Assembly (NCBI GenBank): GCA_027348305.1
Contig: DAIEPS010000058.1
Span: 1 to 9,921, forward strand
From: Anaerolineaceae bacterium
GTDB lineage: Bacteria; Chloroflexota; Anaerolineae; Anaerolineales; Anaerolineaceae
Direction of reading: 5' to 3'
Length of the DNA: 9,921 bases
How positions within the stretch are numbered: the stretch's first letter is position 1; each line of letters starts with the position of its first letter. The notes beneath the pieces were generated by a model. It was not told the DNA's origin. It made no database searches and saw only the letters and a list, made by a program, of their open reading frames with translations. The position numbers were made by a program, and so were the translations under genes. Of this stretch, positions 1-5,400 are shown one piece after another.

Positions 1-99
1 AACCGCATGAAAAAATCCTCATTATCGCAAACCACAGGGTATTAATTCTTAATAGCCCGTCAATAGTAAAACCTCTTCTTTTACTCCTGCCTCACCCTG

Positions 100-127
100 C
101 CTCTCTCCATCCATGGATGGAGAGAGG
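100..127. repeat. Perfect 28-bp palindrome (strong hairpin)
   Basis: The half-site CCTCTCTCCATCCA is followed immediately by its exact reverse complement, with the centre between 113 and 114. As single-stranded RNA or DNA it would fold into a 12-bp stem with a CATG loop. It is not followed by a clean T-run on either strand; the + side continues TAAACTTATTTATT, which is only partly T-rich. It could be a weak terminator for a gene to the left, a protein-binding palindrome, or a copy of a dispersed extragenic repeat. The last reading is favoured by the surrounding CCTCACCCTG-type sequence, which is common in such repeats. Confidence 0.75.
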
Positions 128-132
128 TAAAC

Positions 133-190
133 TTATTTATTCCGAGCGAAACGAGTAGGGAGCCGCGTGGTCTGAGAGCGAGGTAAATAA
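133..190. repeat. Imperfect inverted-repeat unit, possible dispersed extragenic repeat
   Basis: TTATTTA at 133-139 is matched by TAAATAA at 184-190, and just inside them lie related CCGAGCG and GAGCGAGG sequences in opposite sense. The interior (142-183) is GC-rich, with a CGAGCGAAACGAG motif, and contrasts with the AT-rich flanks. GAGGTAAA also occurs twice as a direct repeat (124-131 and 180-187), once at the end of the neighbouring palindrome and once at the end of this unit. No coding potential is visible. A small repeat element is an inference; one copy cannot prove it. Confidence 0.3.
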
Positions 191-234
191 TCTCTGACTA
201 TTTTTGCATTAGGCAATGGAACAAATCCTCTTTC

Positions 235-264
235 AAAAAAAAGCCATCCTCATCGGATGGCTTT
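235..264 (-). terminator. Rho-independent terminator of the cupredoxin gene
   Basis: Read on the - strand this is a perfect 10-bp stem, AAAGCCATCC pairing with GGATGGCTTT, closed by a 5-nt loop and followed directly by a run of T (positions 239 down to 235, continuing the three T that end the stem). It begins about 25 nt after the stop codon of the cupredoxin lipoprotein gene, as expected for intrinsic termination. On the + strand the stem is followed by TTTC only, so termination in that direction would be weak. Confidence 0.9.
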
Positions 265-288
265 CGTTGAATAAATCACAAATATTGG

Positions 289-705
289 TTAATCTGTGAC
301 GGTGACGGTACCCTGCATTCTTGCATGATGAGGAATACAGTAATAGGTGTAAACACCAGCCTTGTCAAAGGTATAACTGAACGTACCGCCTTTGCCTAAT
401 TCGCCTGAATCAAACAGCCCGGTATCACTGGTAACGGTATGGTTGACGCTGTCCATGTTCGTCCAGGTGACGGTGGTACCCGTTTTTACAGTCAGATTGC
501 CTGGATCAAAAGCGTAATTTTGAATGGTCACAGAAACTGCTGCCCCGCCTGCGGCTGGTTGAGCTGCCGTTGCAACCTCAGTAGTAGCTGCAGTCGGTTG
601 AGCTGCAACAGGCACTGAAGTGGTGGGAGCAGGAGCGGTTGTGCAGGCCGCCAGAACCAGGGCCAATAGAACAAATACGGTAAAAATTGATCTTTGTGCT
701 TTCAT
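289..705 (-). CDS. Cupredoxin (plastocyanin/amicyanin-like blue copper) lipoprotein
   Basis: A 138-residue exported single-electron carrier. Residues 1-20 form a lipoprotein signal peptide: a positive start (K2, R5), a hydrophobic core, then the lipobox LAAC with C21 as the acylated residue. Residues 22-55 are a low-complexity Ala/Thr/Pro linker. Residues 56-138 are the cupredoxin beta-sandwich, with copper ligands H89 (in NHTV), C123, H126 and M130 near the C-terminus (YYCIPHHARM). The protein should be tethered to the outer face of the cytoplasmic membrane and carry electrons between membrane or surface redox partners; the partner is unknown. The start chosen is the ATG at 705, with AAGGAG four bases upstream. 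An in-frame ATG at 753 would add 16 residues before the signal peptide and has no such site. The gene stands alone, divergent from the nuo operon, with its own promoter and terminator. The C-x2-H-x3-M loop spacing is between the amicyanin and plastocyanin types. Confidence 0.9.
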   Translation of the reverse strand: MKAQRSIFTVFVLLALVLAACTTAPAPTTSVPVAAQPTAATTEVATAAQPAAGGAAVSVTIQNYAFDPGNLTVKTGTTVTWTNMDSVNHTVTSDTGLFDSGELGKGGTFSYTFDKAGVYTYYCIPHHARMQGTVTVTD

Positions 706-709
706 TTTT

Positions 710-729
710 CTCCTTGAGCGATTGCTCAA
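710..729 (-). promoter_or_regulatory. Shine-Dalgarno of the cupredoxin gene abutting a 5'-UTR hairpin
   Basis: Read on the - strand, TTGAGC-AATC-GCTCAA forms a 6-bp stem with a 4-base loop (729-714). The Shine-Dalgarno AAGGAG (715-710) shares its first two bases with the stem. The AAGGAG decides the start codon at 705 over the upstream ATG at 753. The hairpin might modulate ribosome access or simply protect the 5' end; with only 2 bases of overlap and a short stem, regulation is uncertain. Confidence 0.5.
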
Positions 730-773
730 TAACATGCTAAACAAACAATTCATTCTATTTAATTATGACCAAT

Positions 774-803
774 ATTATATAATTTGTATTAATTAAATGT
801 TAA
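774..803 (-). promoter_or_regulatory. Sigma70-type promoter for the cupredoxin gene
   Basis: On the - strand a -35 box TTAACA (803-798, five of six matches to TTGACA) is separated by 18 nt from a perfect -10 box TATAAT (779-774). Transcription would begin near 767, giving a leader of about 60 nt before the ATG at 705. The surrounding DNA is very AT-rich, which raises the chance of accidental matches, but the combined boxes and spacing are good. Confidence 0.65.
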
Positions 804-1010
804 TTATTCCGGTTTCTCTAATTTCCTTCAAAAAAACCTCATTCTATGTTGATTTTTACAAGAACGATCAGTGCGATTTTCTAACATTCATACAAATATT
901 GAGGATAAAAGTTAATAGGTATTCCGTTTTTAATAAGGTAAAATCTATACAGAGATATAGACTAAATTTGTCTTATTAGCATAAAAGTCTGCAAGACGGA
1001 GAACTTCTCA
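804..1010 (+). promoter_or_regulatory. AT-rich leader and presumed promoter region of the nuo operon
   Basis: This gap must hold the start of the nuo transcript, because the next gene upstream points the other way. It is strongly AT-rich compared with the operon. The best -10-like hexamer is TAAAAT at 939-944, but I see no convincing -35 box at 16-18 nt from it, so the exact promoter is not assigned. A nested dyad lies at 931-978. The nuoA Shine-Dalgarno is GGAG at 998-1001, nine bases before the ATG. No convincing gene is present in this gap. Confidence 0.4.
931..978 (+). promoter_or_regulatory. Nested dyad symmetry upstream of nuoA
   Basis: TAATAAG (931-937) is the reverse complement of CTTATTA (972-978). 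Inside it, TCTATA (944-949) is the reverse complement of TATAGA (956-961) around CAGAGA. The two dyads are centred within 2 nt of each other. The structure could be a leader hairpin or an operator overlapping the TAAAAT candidate -10. All arms are AT-rich, so chance is a real alternative. Confidence 0.3.
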
Positions 1011-1367
1011 ATGTTATTAGACTACCTTCCCTTGATCATCTTGATCGTCCTTTCAACTCTTGTCGGTTTCCTCGTCCTCTTTTTAGGCCGTTATTTTGGA
1101 CCTCACCGTCCGACTGCCAAAAAAGGTCAACCTTATGAATCCGGCATGATCCCCTACGGCCCGGGAACCAGGCAGATGTCTGTGCGCTACTACCTTGTGG
1201 CAGTGCTCTTCATTCTGTTTGACGTTGAGGTCATCTTCTTCCTGCCCTGGGCGGTTGCCTTCAAAAAACTCGGCCTCTTCGGCTTGATCGAAATGTTCGT
1301 CTTTGTGGCCATCTTGCTGGTTGGCTTCATTTACATTTGGAAAAAGGGAGCCTTGGAATGGGATTAG
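1011..1367 (+). CDS. nuoA: NADH-quinone oxidoreductase subunit A
   Basis: A 118-residue membrane-arm subunit lying next to the quinone cavity, and the first gene of the operon. Three transmembrane helices are visible at about 5-26, 60-82 and 90-110. The cytoplasmic loop after helix 1 carries the family signature PYESG (41-45) followed by G-R and VRYYLVA. Helix 2 holds the conserved acidic pair D71 and E73 in FDVEV, thought to take part in coupling quinone chemistry to proton movement, then LPWA. The C-terminus KKGALEWD is typical of the family. Length is normal. The ATG has GGAG nine bases upstream. The last 10 nt overlap the start of nuoB, which implies translational coupling. Confidence 0.97.
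   Translation: MLLDYLPLIILIVLSTLVGFLVLFLGRYFGPHRPTAKKGQPYESGMIPYGPGTRQMSVRYYLVAVLFILFDVEVIFFLPWAVAFKKLGLFGLIEMFVFVAILLVGFIYIWKKGALEWD
1346..1350 (+). promoter_or_regulatory. Shine-Dalgarno of nuoB inside nuoA
   Basis: GGGAG lies within the final codons of nuoA, seven bases before the ATG at 1358. It fixes the nuoB start and places initiation where ribosomes finishing nuoA arrive, which favours coupled translation. Confidence 0.75.
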
Positions 1368-1840
1368 AGCAAAAATTAGGTAATACCGGCGTGGTCACCA
1401 CCACGCTTGAGAATGCAGTCAACTGGTCTCGCACCAACTCCATGTGGCCGATGCTTTTTGGTTTGGCTTGCTGCGCCATCGAAATGATGGCTGCCCAGGC
1501 TGCCAATTATGACATGAGCCGCTTTGGCATGGAATTGATGCGCGCCAGCCCTCGTCAATCGGACCTGATGATCGTGGCCGGCCGTGTCTCTCAAAAAATG
1601 GCCCCCGTGCTGCGCAACCTCTACGATCAAATGCCCGATCCAAAATGGGTGATCGCCATGGGCGATTGCGCTGCCTGCGGCGGCGTCTACAATAACTATG
1701 CCGTCCTGCAGGGTGTGGACGAAGTTGTACCGGTCGATATTTATGTGGCGGGCTGTCCGCCACGCCCTGAAGGCTTGATCAACGGGGTGGTTGCGCTTCA
1801 TAACAAGATCAAAGGCGAACAATTCGCCAAGTGGAAATAA
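1358..1840 (+). CDS. nuoB: NADH-quinone oxidoreductase subunit B (cluster N2 subunit)
   Basis: A 160-residue peripheral-arm subunit that holds the terminal [4Fe-4S] cluster N2, which reduces quinone. The ligand cysteines are visible as the tandem pair C38-C39 in GLACCAIEM, C104 in MGDC and C133 in GCPPRPE. The GRVSQKMAP segment (75-83) is also family-typical. Unusually, the third ligand motif reads GDCAACGG, placing an extra cysteine C107 where most family members have Ser or another small residue. The ATG at 1358 is preferred because GGGAG lies seven bases upstream (1346-1350, inside nuoA); a TTG seven codons earlier has no advantage. The gene overlaps nuoA by 10 nt and ends 10 nt before nuoC. 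Confidence 0.97.
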   Translation: MGLEQKLGNTGVVTTTLENAVNWSRTNSMWPMLFGLACCAIEMMAAQAANYDMSRFGMELMRASPRQSDLMIVAGRVSQKMAPVLRNLYDQMPDPKWVIAMGDCAACGGVYNNYAVLQGVDEVVPVDIYVAGCPPRPEGLINGVVALHNKIKGEQFAKWK

Positions 1841-1850
1841 GAGGCCAAGC

Positions 1851-2363
1851 ATGAACGAACTTCTTAATCCCGCTGTATTTGCAATTCAAGCGCGTTTTAA
1901 CGGACAGGTCTCCGAATTCCGTGGAGATGTAACCATCCTCGTGCCCGCGGAAAAGATCATCGCCGCCGCCACCGCTTTGCGAGACGAATTCGACTTCGAT
2001 ATGCTTTCTGCTGAAACTGCCGTGGATTACTGCCCGCAGACCAATCCGCGCTTTCACATGGTTTACATCTTCTATTCCACCAAAACCCATCTTTATCTCA
2101 CTTTCAGAGCACCGGTGAACGGAGACGATCCCAAGATCGCCACTATGGAAACCGTCTACCCCAACGCCAATTGGCGCGAACGCGAGATCTGGGATCTGAT
2201 GGGCATCCGCTTTGAAGGTCATTCTGACCTGCGCCGCCTGTTATTGCCCCCCAACTGGGTGGGGCATCCCCTGCGCAAGGATTATCCGCTCGGATATGAA
2301 GAAGTGCAGTACACCTTCAACTTTGATGATATTGACTTACGCAAACCGAAAGGGGTGAGATAG
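1851..2363 (+). CDS. nuoC: NADH-quinone oxidoreductase subunit C (30-kDa subunit)
   Basis: A 170-residue hydrophilic subunit of the connecting arm, which packs against NuoD and NuoB and carries no cofactor. The family signature is clear at residues 103-149: YPNANWREREIWDLMGIRFE, then DLRRLLLP, then GHPLRKDYPL. The N-terminal half is the usual less conserved alpha/beta region. It is a separate gene, not fused to nuoD as in Escherichia coli. The ATG at 1851 is preceded by AGAGG (1840-1844) at a good distance; an earlier in-frame start at 1791 would lie inside nuoB and is rejected. The stop is followed directly by the ATG of nuoD. Confidence 0.96.
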   Translation: MNELLNPAVFAIQARFNGQVSEFRGDVTILVPAEKIIAAATALRDEFDFDMLSAETAVDYCPQTNPRFHMVYIFYSTKTHLYLTFRAPVNGDDPKIATMETVYPNANWREREIWDLMGIRFEGHSDLRRLLLPPNWVGHPLRKDYPLGYEEVQYTFNFDDIDLRKPKGVR

Positions 2364-3593
2364 ATGAGAGAAATTCAAGAATTCACCCTTGATGAACTGA
2401 AACATCTCTTCAGCCCGAAGGCCTTGACCGGCGAAACCATGGTGCTGAACATGGGTCCGCAGCACCCCAGCACCCACGGCGTGCTCCGTCTGATCCTCGA
2501 ACTGGATGGCGAGATCGTGCTCAACTGTGTGCCGGATATCGGTTATCTGCATACCGGCATTGAAAAGAATATGGAAGGCAAGACCTACCAAAAGGCCGAA
2601 GTGTTGACCGACCGCATGGACTATATGTACACCATGGGTAATAACCTGGTCTACTGCCTGGCGGTTGAAAAACTGACCGAGCTGAAATCTCCTGCTCGAG
2701 CAGATGCCATCCGCGTTATTCTATTGGAGCTTTCTCGTCTGCAATCTCACCTGCTGTGGATCGGTACATCCGCGCTGGACCTGGGCGCCATGAGCGTCTT
2801 TCTGTATGCGATGCGCGAACGTGAAATGATCCTCGATGTCTTTGAACTGGTTTCAGGCCAGCGTATGATGACCACTTTTATCCGCCCGGGCGGATTGTGG
2901 CGCGACGTACCGGTTGAATTTGAAGCAGCGGTCAAAAAGATCGTTGAAGTTTTTCCGAAACGTATTGACTCATACGAAGCCCTGCTTACCAAGAACCCCA
3001 TTTTCATGGACCGCACCAAGGGCATCGGCAAAATTGACACCAAGACCGCCCTGGCGTGGGACGTAACAGGCCCCACGTTGAGAGCCACCGGTTTGGCGCA
3101 CGATATCCGCAAAGCCAACCCCTACTGCGGCTATGAGCAGTATGATTTTGACATCCCCACCCAGACCACCGGTGATGTCTATGGTCGTTACCAGGTAAGA
3201 GTTGAAGAAATGCGGCAATCCGTGCGTATCGTGGAACAGGCGCTTAACAAACTGCCTTACGGACCTGTCCGCGACAACAACCCCAAATTCGTTCCCCCTC
3301 CGCGCTCAGAGATCGGCGTGAGCATGGAAGCGCTGATCCACCACTTCAAACTTTGGACGGAAGGCTTCATTCCGCCGGTAGGTTCGGTTTACTGCACCAT
3401 TGAATCCCCGCGCGGCGAGATGGGCCTCTTCCTCGAATCTGACGGCAGCCCCAAACCTTATCGCGCGCACTACCGCACCCCATCTGTTCCGCTGCTTCAG
3501 ATCATGCCCATCCTCTCAAAGGGCTGCTTTGTGGCAGATCTGATCGGCATCATTGGCAGTATTGATATCGTCCTGGGAGATACAGACCGATGA
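2364..3593 (+). CDS. nuoD: NADH-quinone oxidoreductase subunit D (49-kDa subunit)
   Basis: A 409-residue connecting-arm subunit that forms the quinone headgroup site with NuoB, and is a relative of the [NiFe]-hydrogenase large subunit without the metal site. N-terminal MGPQHPSTHGVLR contains H34 and H38, and DRMDYMYT contains Y87; the His in STHG and the Tyr in MDY are the quinone-contacting pair known from Thermus. Other family blocks are PDIGYLHTGIEK (57-68), ELSRLQSHLLW, FIRPGGLWRD and the C-terminal IGSIDIVLGDTDR. Length is typical for a non-fused NuoD. It starts immediately after the nuoC stop, with GGGGTGAG upstream (2352-2359), and its stop overlaps the nuoE start as ATGA. Confidence 0.98.
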   Translation: MREIQEFTLDELKHLFSPKALTGETMVLNMGPQHPSTHGVLRLILELDGEIVLNCVPDIGYLHTGIEKNMEGKTYQKAEVLTDRMDYMYTMGNNLVYCLAVEKLTELKSPARADAIRVILLELSRLQSHLLWIGTSALDLGAMSVFLYAMREREMILDVFELVSGQRMMTTFIRPGGLWRDVPVEFEAAVKKIVEVFPKRIDSYEALLTKNPIFMDRTKGIGKIDTKTALAWDVTGPTLRATGLAHDIRKANPYCGYEQYDFDIPTQTTGDVYGRYQVRVEEMRQSVRIVEQALNKLPYGPVRDNNPKFVPPPRSEIGVSMEALIHHFKLWTEGFIPPVGSVYCTIESPRGEMGLFLESDGSPKPYRAHYRTPSVPLLQIMPILSKGCFVADLIGIIGSIDIVLGDTDR

Positions 3594-4153
3594 ACCAACT
3601 GCTTAAAAAATATCCAGAAGAAATAAATCGGATCCTGTCCAGGTATCCCATTGACCGCAAGCAGGCTGCTGTGATGCCGCTGCTGCATCTGGCACAGGGC
3701 GAAGCGGGTTTCGTTTCACGCACCGCCTTGCAGGAGATCGCCGAAATCACAGGGGTAAGTGCCACCGAAGTGGCTTCAGTGGTCGGGTTTTACACTCTTT
3801 TTCACGATGCCCCAGAAGGCAAGATCAGGATGCAGGTTTGCACGGATCTGGCCTGCGACCTGCGCGGCGCCAGGGAATATCTCACCGGATTATGCGACCA
3901 ACTGGGTGTCAAACCCGGCGAGACCACTGAAGACGGTCTGATCACCATCGAAGAAGTGAAGTGCCTGGCTGCCTGTGACAAGGCGCCGCTCTTTCAAGCC
4001 CAACTCGGCGACGAAGTGGAATATCACGAAAACCAGACTGCCGCCCGCACCGTGGATTGGCTGCGCTCGATGTCAGCGGCCATCAACGGTACTCCCCTCA
4101 AGACGGTGAAACAGGAAGAAGTCAATCCCGATGAAGGAGGCAGCCATGAGTGA
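3590..4153 (+). CDS. nuoE: NADH-quinone oxidoreductase subunit E (24-kDa, [2Fe-2S])
   Basis: A 187-residue thioredoxin-fold subunit of the NADH dehydrogenase module that binds [2Fe-2S] cluster N1a. The four ligands are C84 and C89 (CTDLAC, spacing x4) and C125 and C129 (CLAAC, spacing x3). The helical N-terminus includes QAAVMPLLHLAQGEAGF (25-41) and VASVVGFYTLF, both typical. After about residue 160 the C-terminal tail is polar and poorly conserved. The gene overlaps the nuoD stop by 4 nt (ATGA) and its last 8 nt overlap nuoF, so the nuoF Shine-Dalgarno lies within its final codons. Confidence 0.96.
   Translation: MNQLLKKYPEEINRILSRYPIDRKQAAVMPLLHLAQGEAGFVSRTALQEIAEITGVSATEVASVVGFYTLFHDAPEGKIRMQVCTDLACDLRGAREYLTGLCDQLGVKPGETTEDGLITIEEVKCLAACDKAPLFQAQLGDEVEYHENQTAARTVDWLRSMSAAINGTPLKTVKQEEVNPDEGGSHE
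4134..4140 (+). promoter_or_regulatory. Shine-Dalgarno deciding the nuoF start
   Basis: AAGGAGG, a full-strength ribosome-binding sequence, stands five bases before the ATG at 4146. It lies downstream of the alternative in-frame ATG at 4131 and therefore selects 4146 as the nuoF start. Confidence 0.85.
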
Positions 4154-5396
4154 GTTGATCTTGCTGCGCCACCGTGATATTGCGGGTTTGAACCAGTTAA
4201 AGACCTACATCGCCAACGGCGGTTTCGAAACCTGGAAGAAGGTCGTCACCAGCCGCAAACCCGAAGAGGTGCTTAACGACGTGAAAGCCTCCGGCTTGCG
4301 CGGACGCGGCGGCGCGGGCTTCCCTACCGGGGTGAAATGGTCCTTTCTGCCCAACAACATCTGGCCGCATTACGTGGTCGCCAACTCGGATGAATCCGAG
4401 CCGGGCACCTTTAAAGACCGCGAACTGCTCGAATTCAACCCGTATCAATTCATCGAAGGCTTGATGCTCACATCATACGCGGTTCAAGCCAACGATGCCT
4501 ATATCTACTTCCGCGGCGAGTTCTCACAGATCGCCAAAAAGTTTGAAGAGCGGCTGGCCGAACTGACCGCCAAAGGCTACCTGGGCGATGCCCTCTTCGG
4601 TACGAAATACTCATTGCGCATCCATACCCACCTGGGTGCGGGCGCTTACATCTGCGGTGAAGAAACCGCGCTGCTCGAATCGATCGAAGGTCGTCTTGGG
4701 CAGCCCCGGCTGCGGCCTCCCTTCCCGGCGGTGGCAGGCCTGTTCGACAAACCAACGGTCATCAACAATGTCGAAACGCTGGCCAACATCCCTTACATCA
4801 TGGAAAAGGGAGTGGATGCCTTCCGCAAGAACGGCACCGAAAAAAGCCCGGGCACCAAGATCTTCTCGTTATCTGGCCGTGTCAAGAAACCCGGCAACTA
4901 CGAACTGCCGTTGGGCACCACTTTCAGAGAGTTGATCTACAAGTACGGCGAAGGCATCATCAACGACGCCCAGATCAAAGCCATCATGCCCGCCGGTGCA
5001 TCTTCAACCTTGATCACCGCCACTGACGCGGTGCTTGACACCCCCATGGATTATGAGGCCACCACCGCGTTGGGTTCTCCGCTCGGTTCGGCTTCCGTGA
5101 TGATATTGGATGAAACAACCAACATCAGCCACGTGATCAATGAGACCACACATTTCTTCTCACACGAATCCTGCGGCAAATGCACCCCCTGCCGTGAAGG
5201 CACCTTCTGGATGAGACACATCAGTGACCGCATCGAATCCGGCAAGGGCAAAAAAGAGGATATTGACCTGCTCAAATCAGTGGCAGGCCAAATGCAAAAC
5301 AAGTGCTTCTGTGCCCTGGGAGAATTCTCAACCATGGCCGTGGTATCTGGCATACAACATTTCCGAGCTGATTTCGAAGCTCGTCTGGAGAGTTAA
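4146..5396 (+). CDS. nuoF: NADH-quinone oxidoreductase subunit F (51-kDa, FMN and NADH site)
   Basis: A 416-residue subunit that oxidises NADH with FMN and passes electrons to [4Fe-4S] cluster N3. The FMN/NADH fold shows GLRGRGGAGFPTGVKW (50-65), NSDESEPGTFKDR (80-92), YIYFRGEF (119-126) and GAYICGEETALLESIEG (166-182). Cluster N3 ligands are C343, C346 and C349 in SCGKCTPCREG and C389 in CALGEFS; another cysteine, C387, sits two residues before the last. Length is typical. The start at 4146 follows from the AAGGAGG just upstream; the alternative ATG at 4131 would add five residues. Overlaps nuoE by 8 nt and ends 4 nt before nuoG. Confidence 0.98.
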   Translation: MSELILLRHRDIAGLNQLKTYIANGGFETWKKVVTSRKPEEVLNDVKASGLRGRGGAGFPTGVKWSFLPNNIWPHYVVANSDESEPGTFKDRELLEFNPYQFIEGLMLTSYAVQANDAYIYFRGEFSQIAKKFEERLAELTAKGYLGDALFGTKYSLRIHTHLGAGAYICGEETALLESIEGRLGQPRLRPPFPAVAGLFDKPTVINNVETLANIPYIMEKGVDAFRKNGTEKSPGTKIFSLSGRVKKPGNYELPLGTTFRELIYKYGEGIINDAQIKAIMPAGASSTLITATDAVLDTPMDYEATTALGSPLGSASVMILDETTNISHVINETTHFFSHESCGKCTPCREGTFWMRHISDRIESGKGKKEDIDLLKSVAGQMQNKCFCALGEFSTMAVVSGIQHFRADFEARLES

Positions 5397-5400
5397 CCAG

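Larger units (their letters stand above)
1..234. other. Intergenic stretch with repeat-like sequence, no supportable gene
   Basis: No gene can be supported here. A short open frame on the + strand runs from the left edge to a stop at 43-45, and another (frame 3) runs to about 158, but the latter passes through a pyrimidine tract and a palindrome and does not look like protein. On the - strand an ATG at 8-6, preceded by GAGG at the right spacing, could be the start of a gene leaving the left edge, but only two codons are visible. The region contains a pyrimidine-rich tract (about 72-112) with an 8-nt direct repeat CCTGCCTC (86-93 and 96-103), a perfect palindrome (100-127) and an imperfect inverted-repeat unit (133-190). 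This makeup resembles dispersed intergenic repeats more than a gene. Confidence 0.6.

Noticed and set aside
1..22. Possible start of a - strand gene leaving the left edge (ATG at 8-6 or 22-20)
   Set aside because: At most seven codons are visible. GAGG at 20-17 fits the ATG at 8-6, but nothing can be said about the product, so no gene is called.
3..158. Open frame on the + strand from the left edge (frame 3)
   Set aside because: It runs through the pyrimidine tract and the perfect palindrome, giving Leu/Pro/His-rich translation that follows from base composition; no protein family is recognised.
706..753. Upstream ATG at 753 as the cupredoxin start
   Set aside because: It would place 16 residues before a complete lipoprotein signal peptide and translate the leader hairpin; the ATG at 705 has AAGGAG at the right distance.
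797..979. A 60-codon open frame on the + strand between the cupredoxin gene and nuoA
   Set aside because: It lies in very AT-rich sequence, has no ribosome-binding site before its ATG, overlaps the -35 box of the divergent promoter, and its translation shows no domain or bias typical of a protein.
1376..1852. A 158-codon open frame on the - strand opposite nuoB
   Set aside because: It is the antisense shadow of nuoB codon usage; it is rich in His/Arg, lacks recognisable domains and opposes a strongly conserved gene.
4131..4145. ATG at 4131 as an earlier nuoF start
   Set aside because: The AAGGAGG that serves the ATG at 4146 lies downstream of it, and five extra residues are not needed by the family.
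5224..5400. In-frame 59-codon extension of nuoG into nuoF
   Set aside because: It overlaps conserved nuoF coding sequence, including the N3 cysteine region, and NuoG homologues start at the ATG at 5401.
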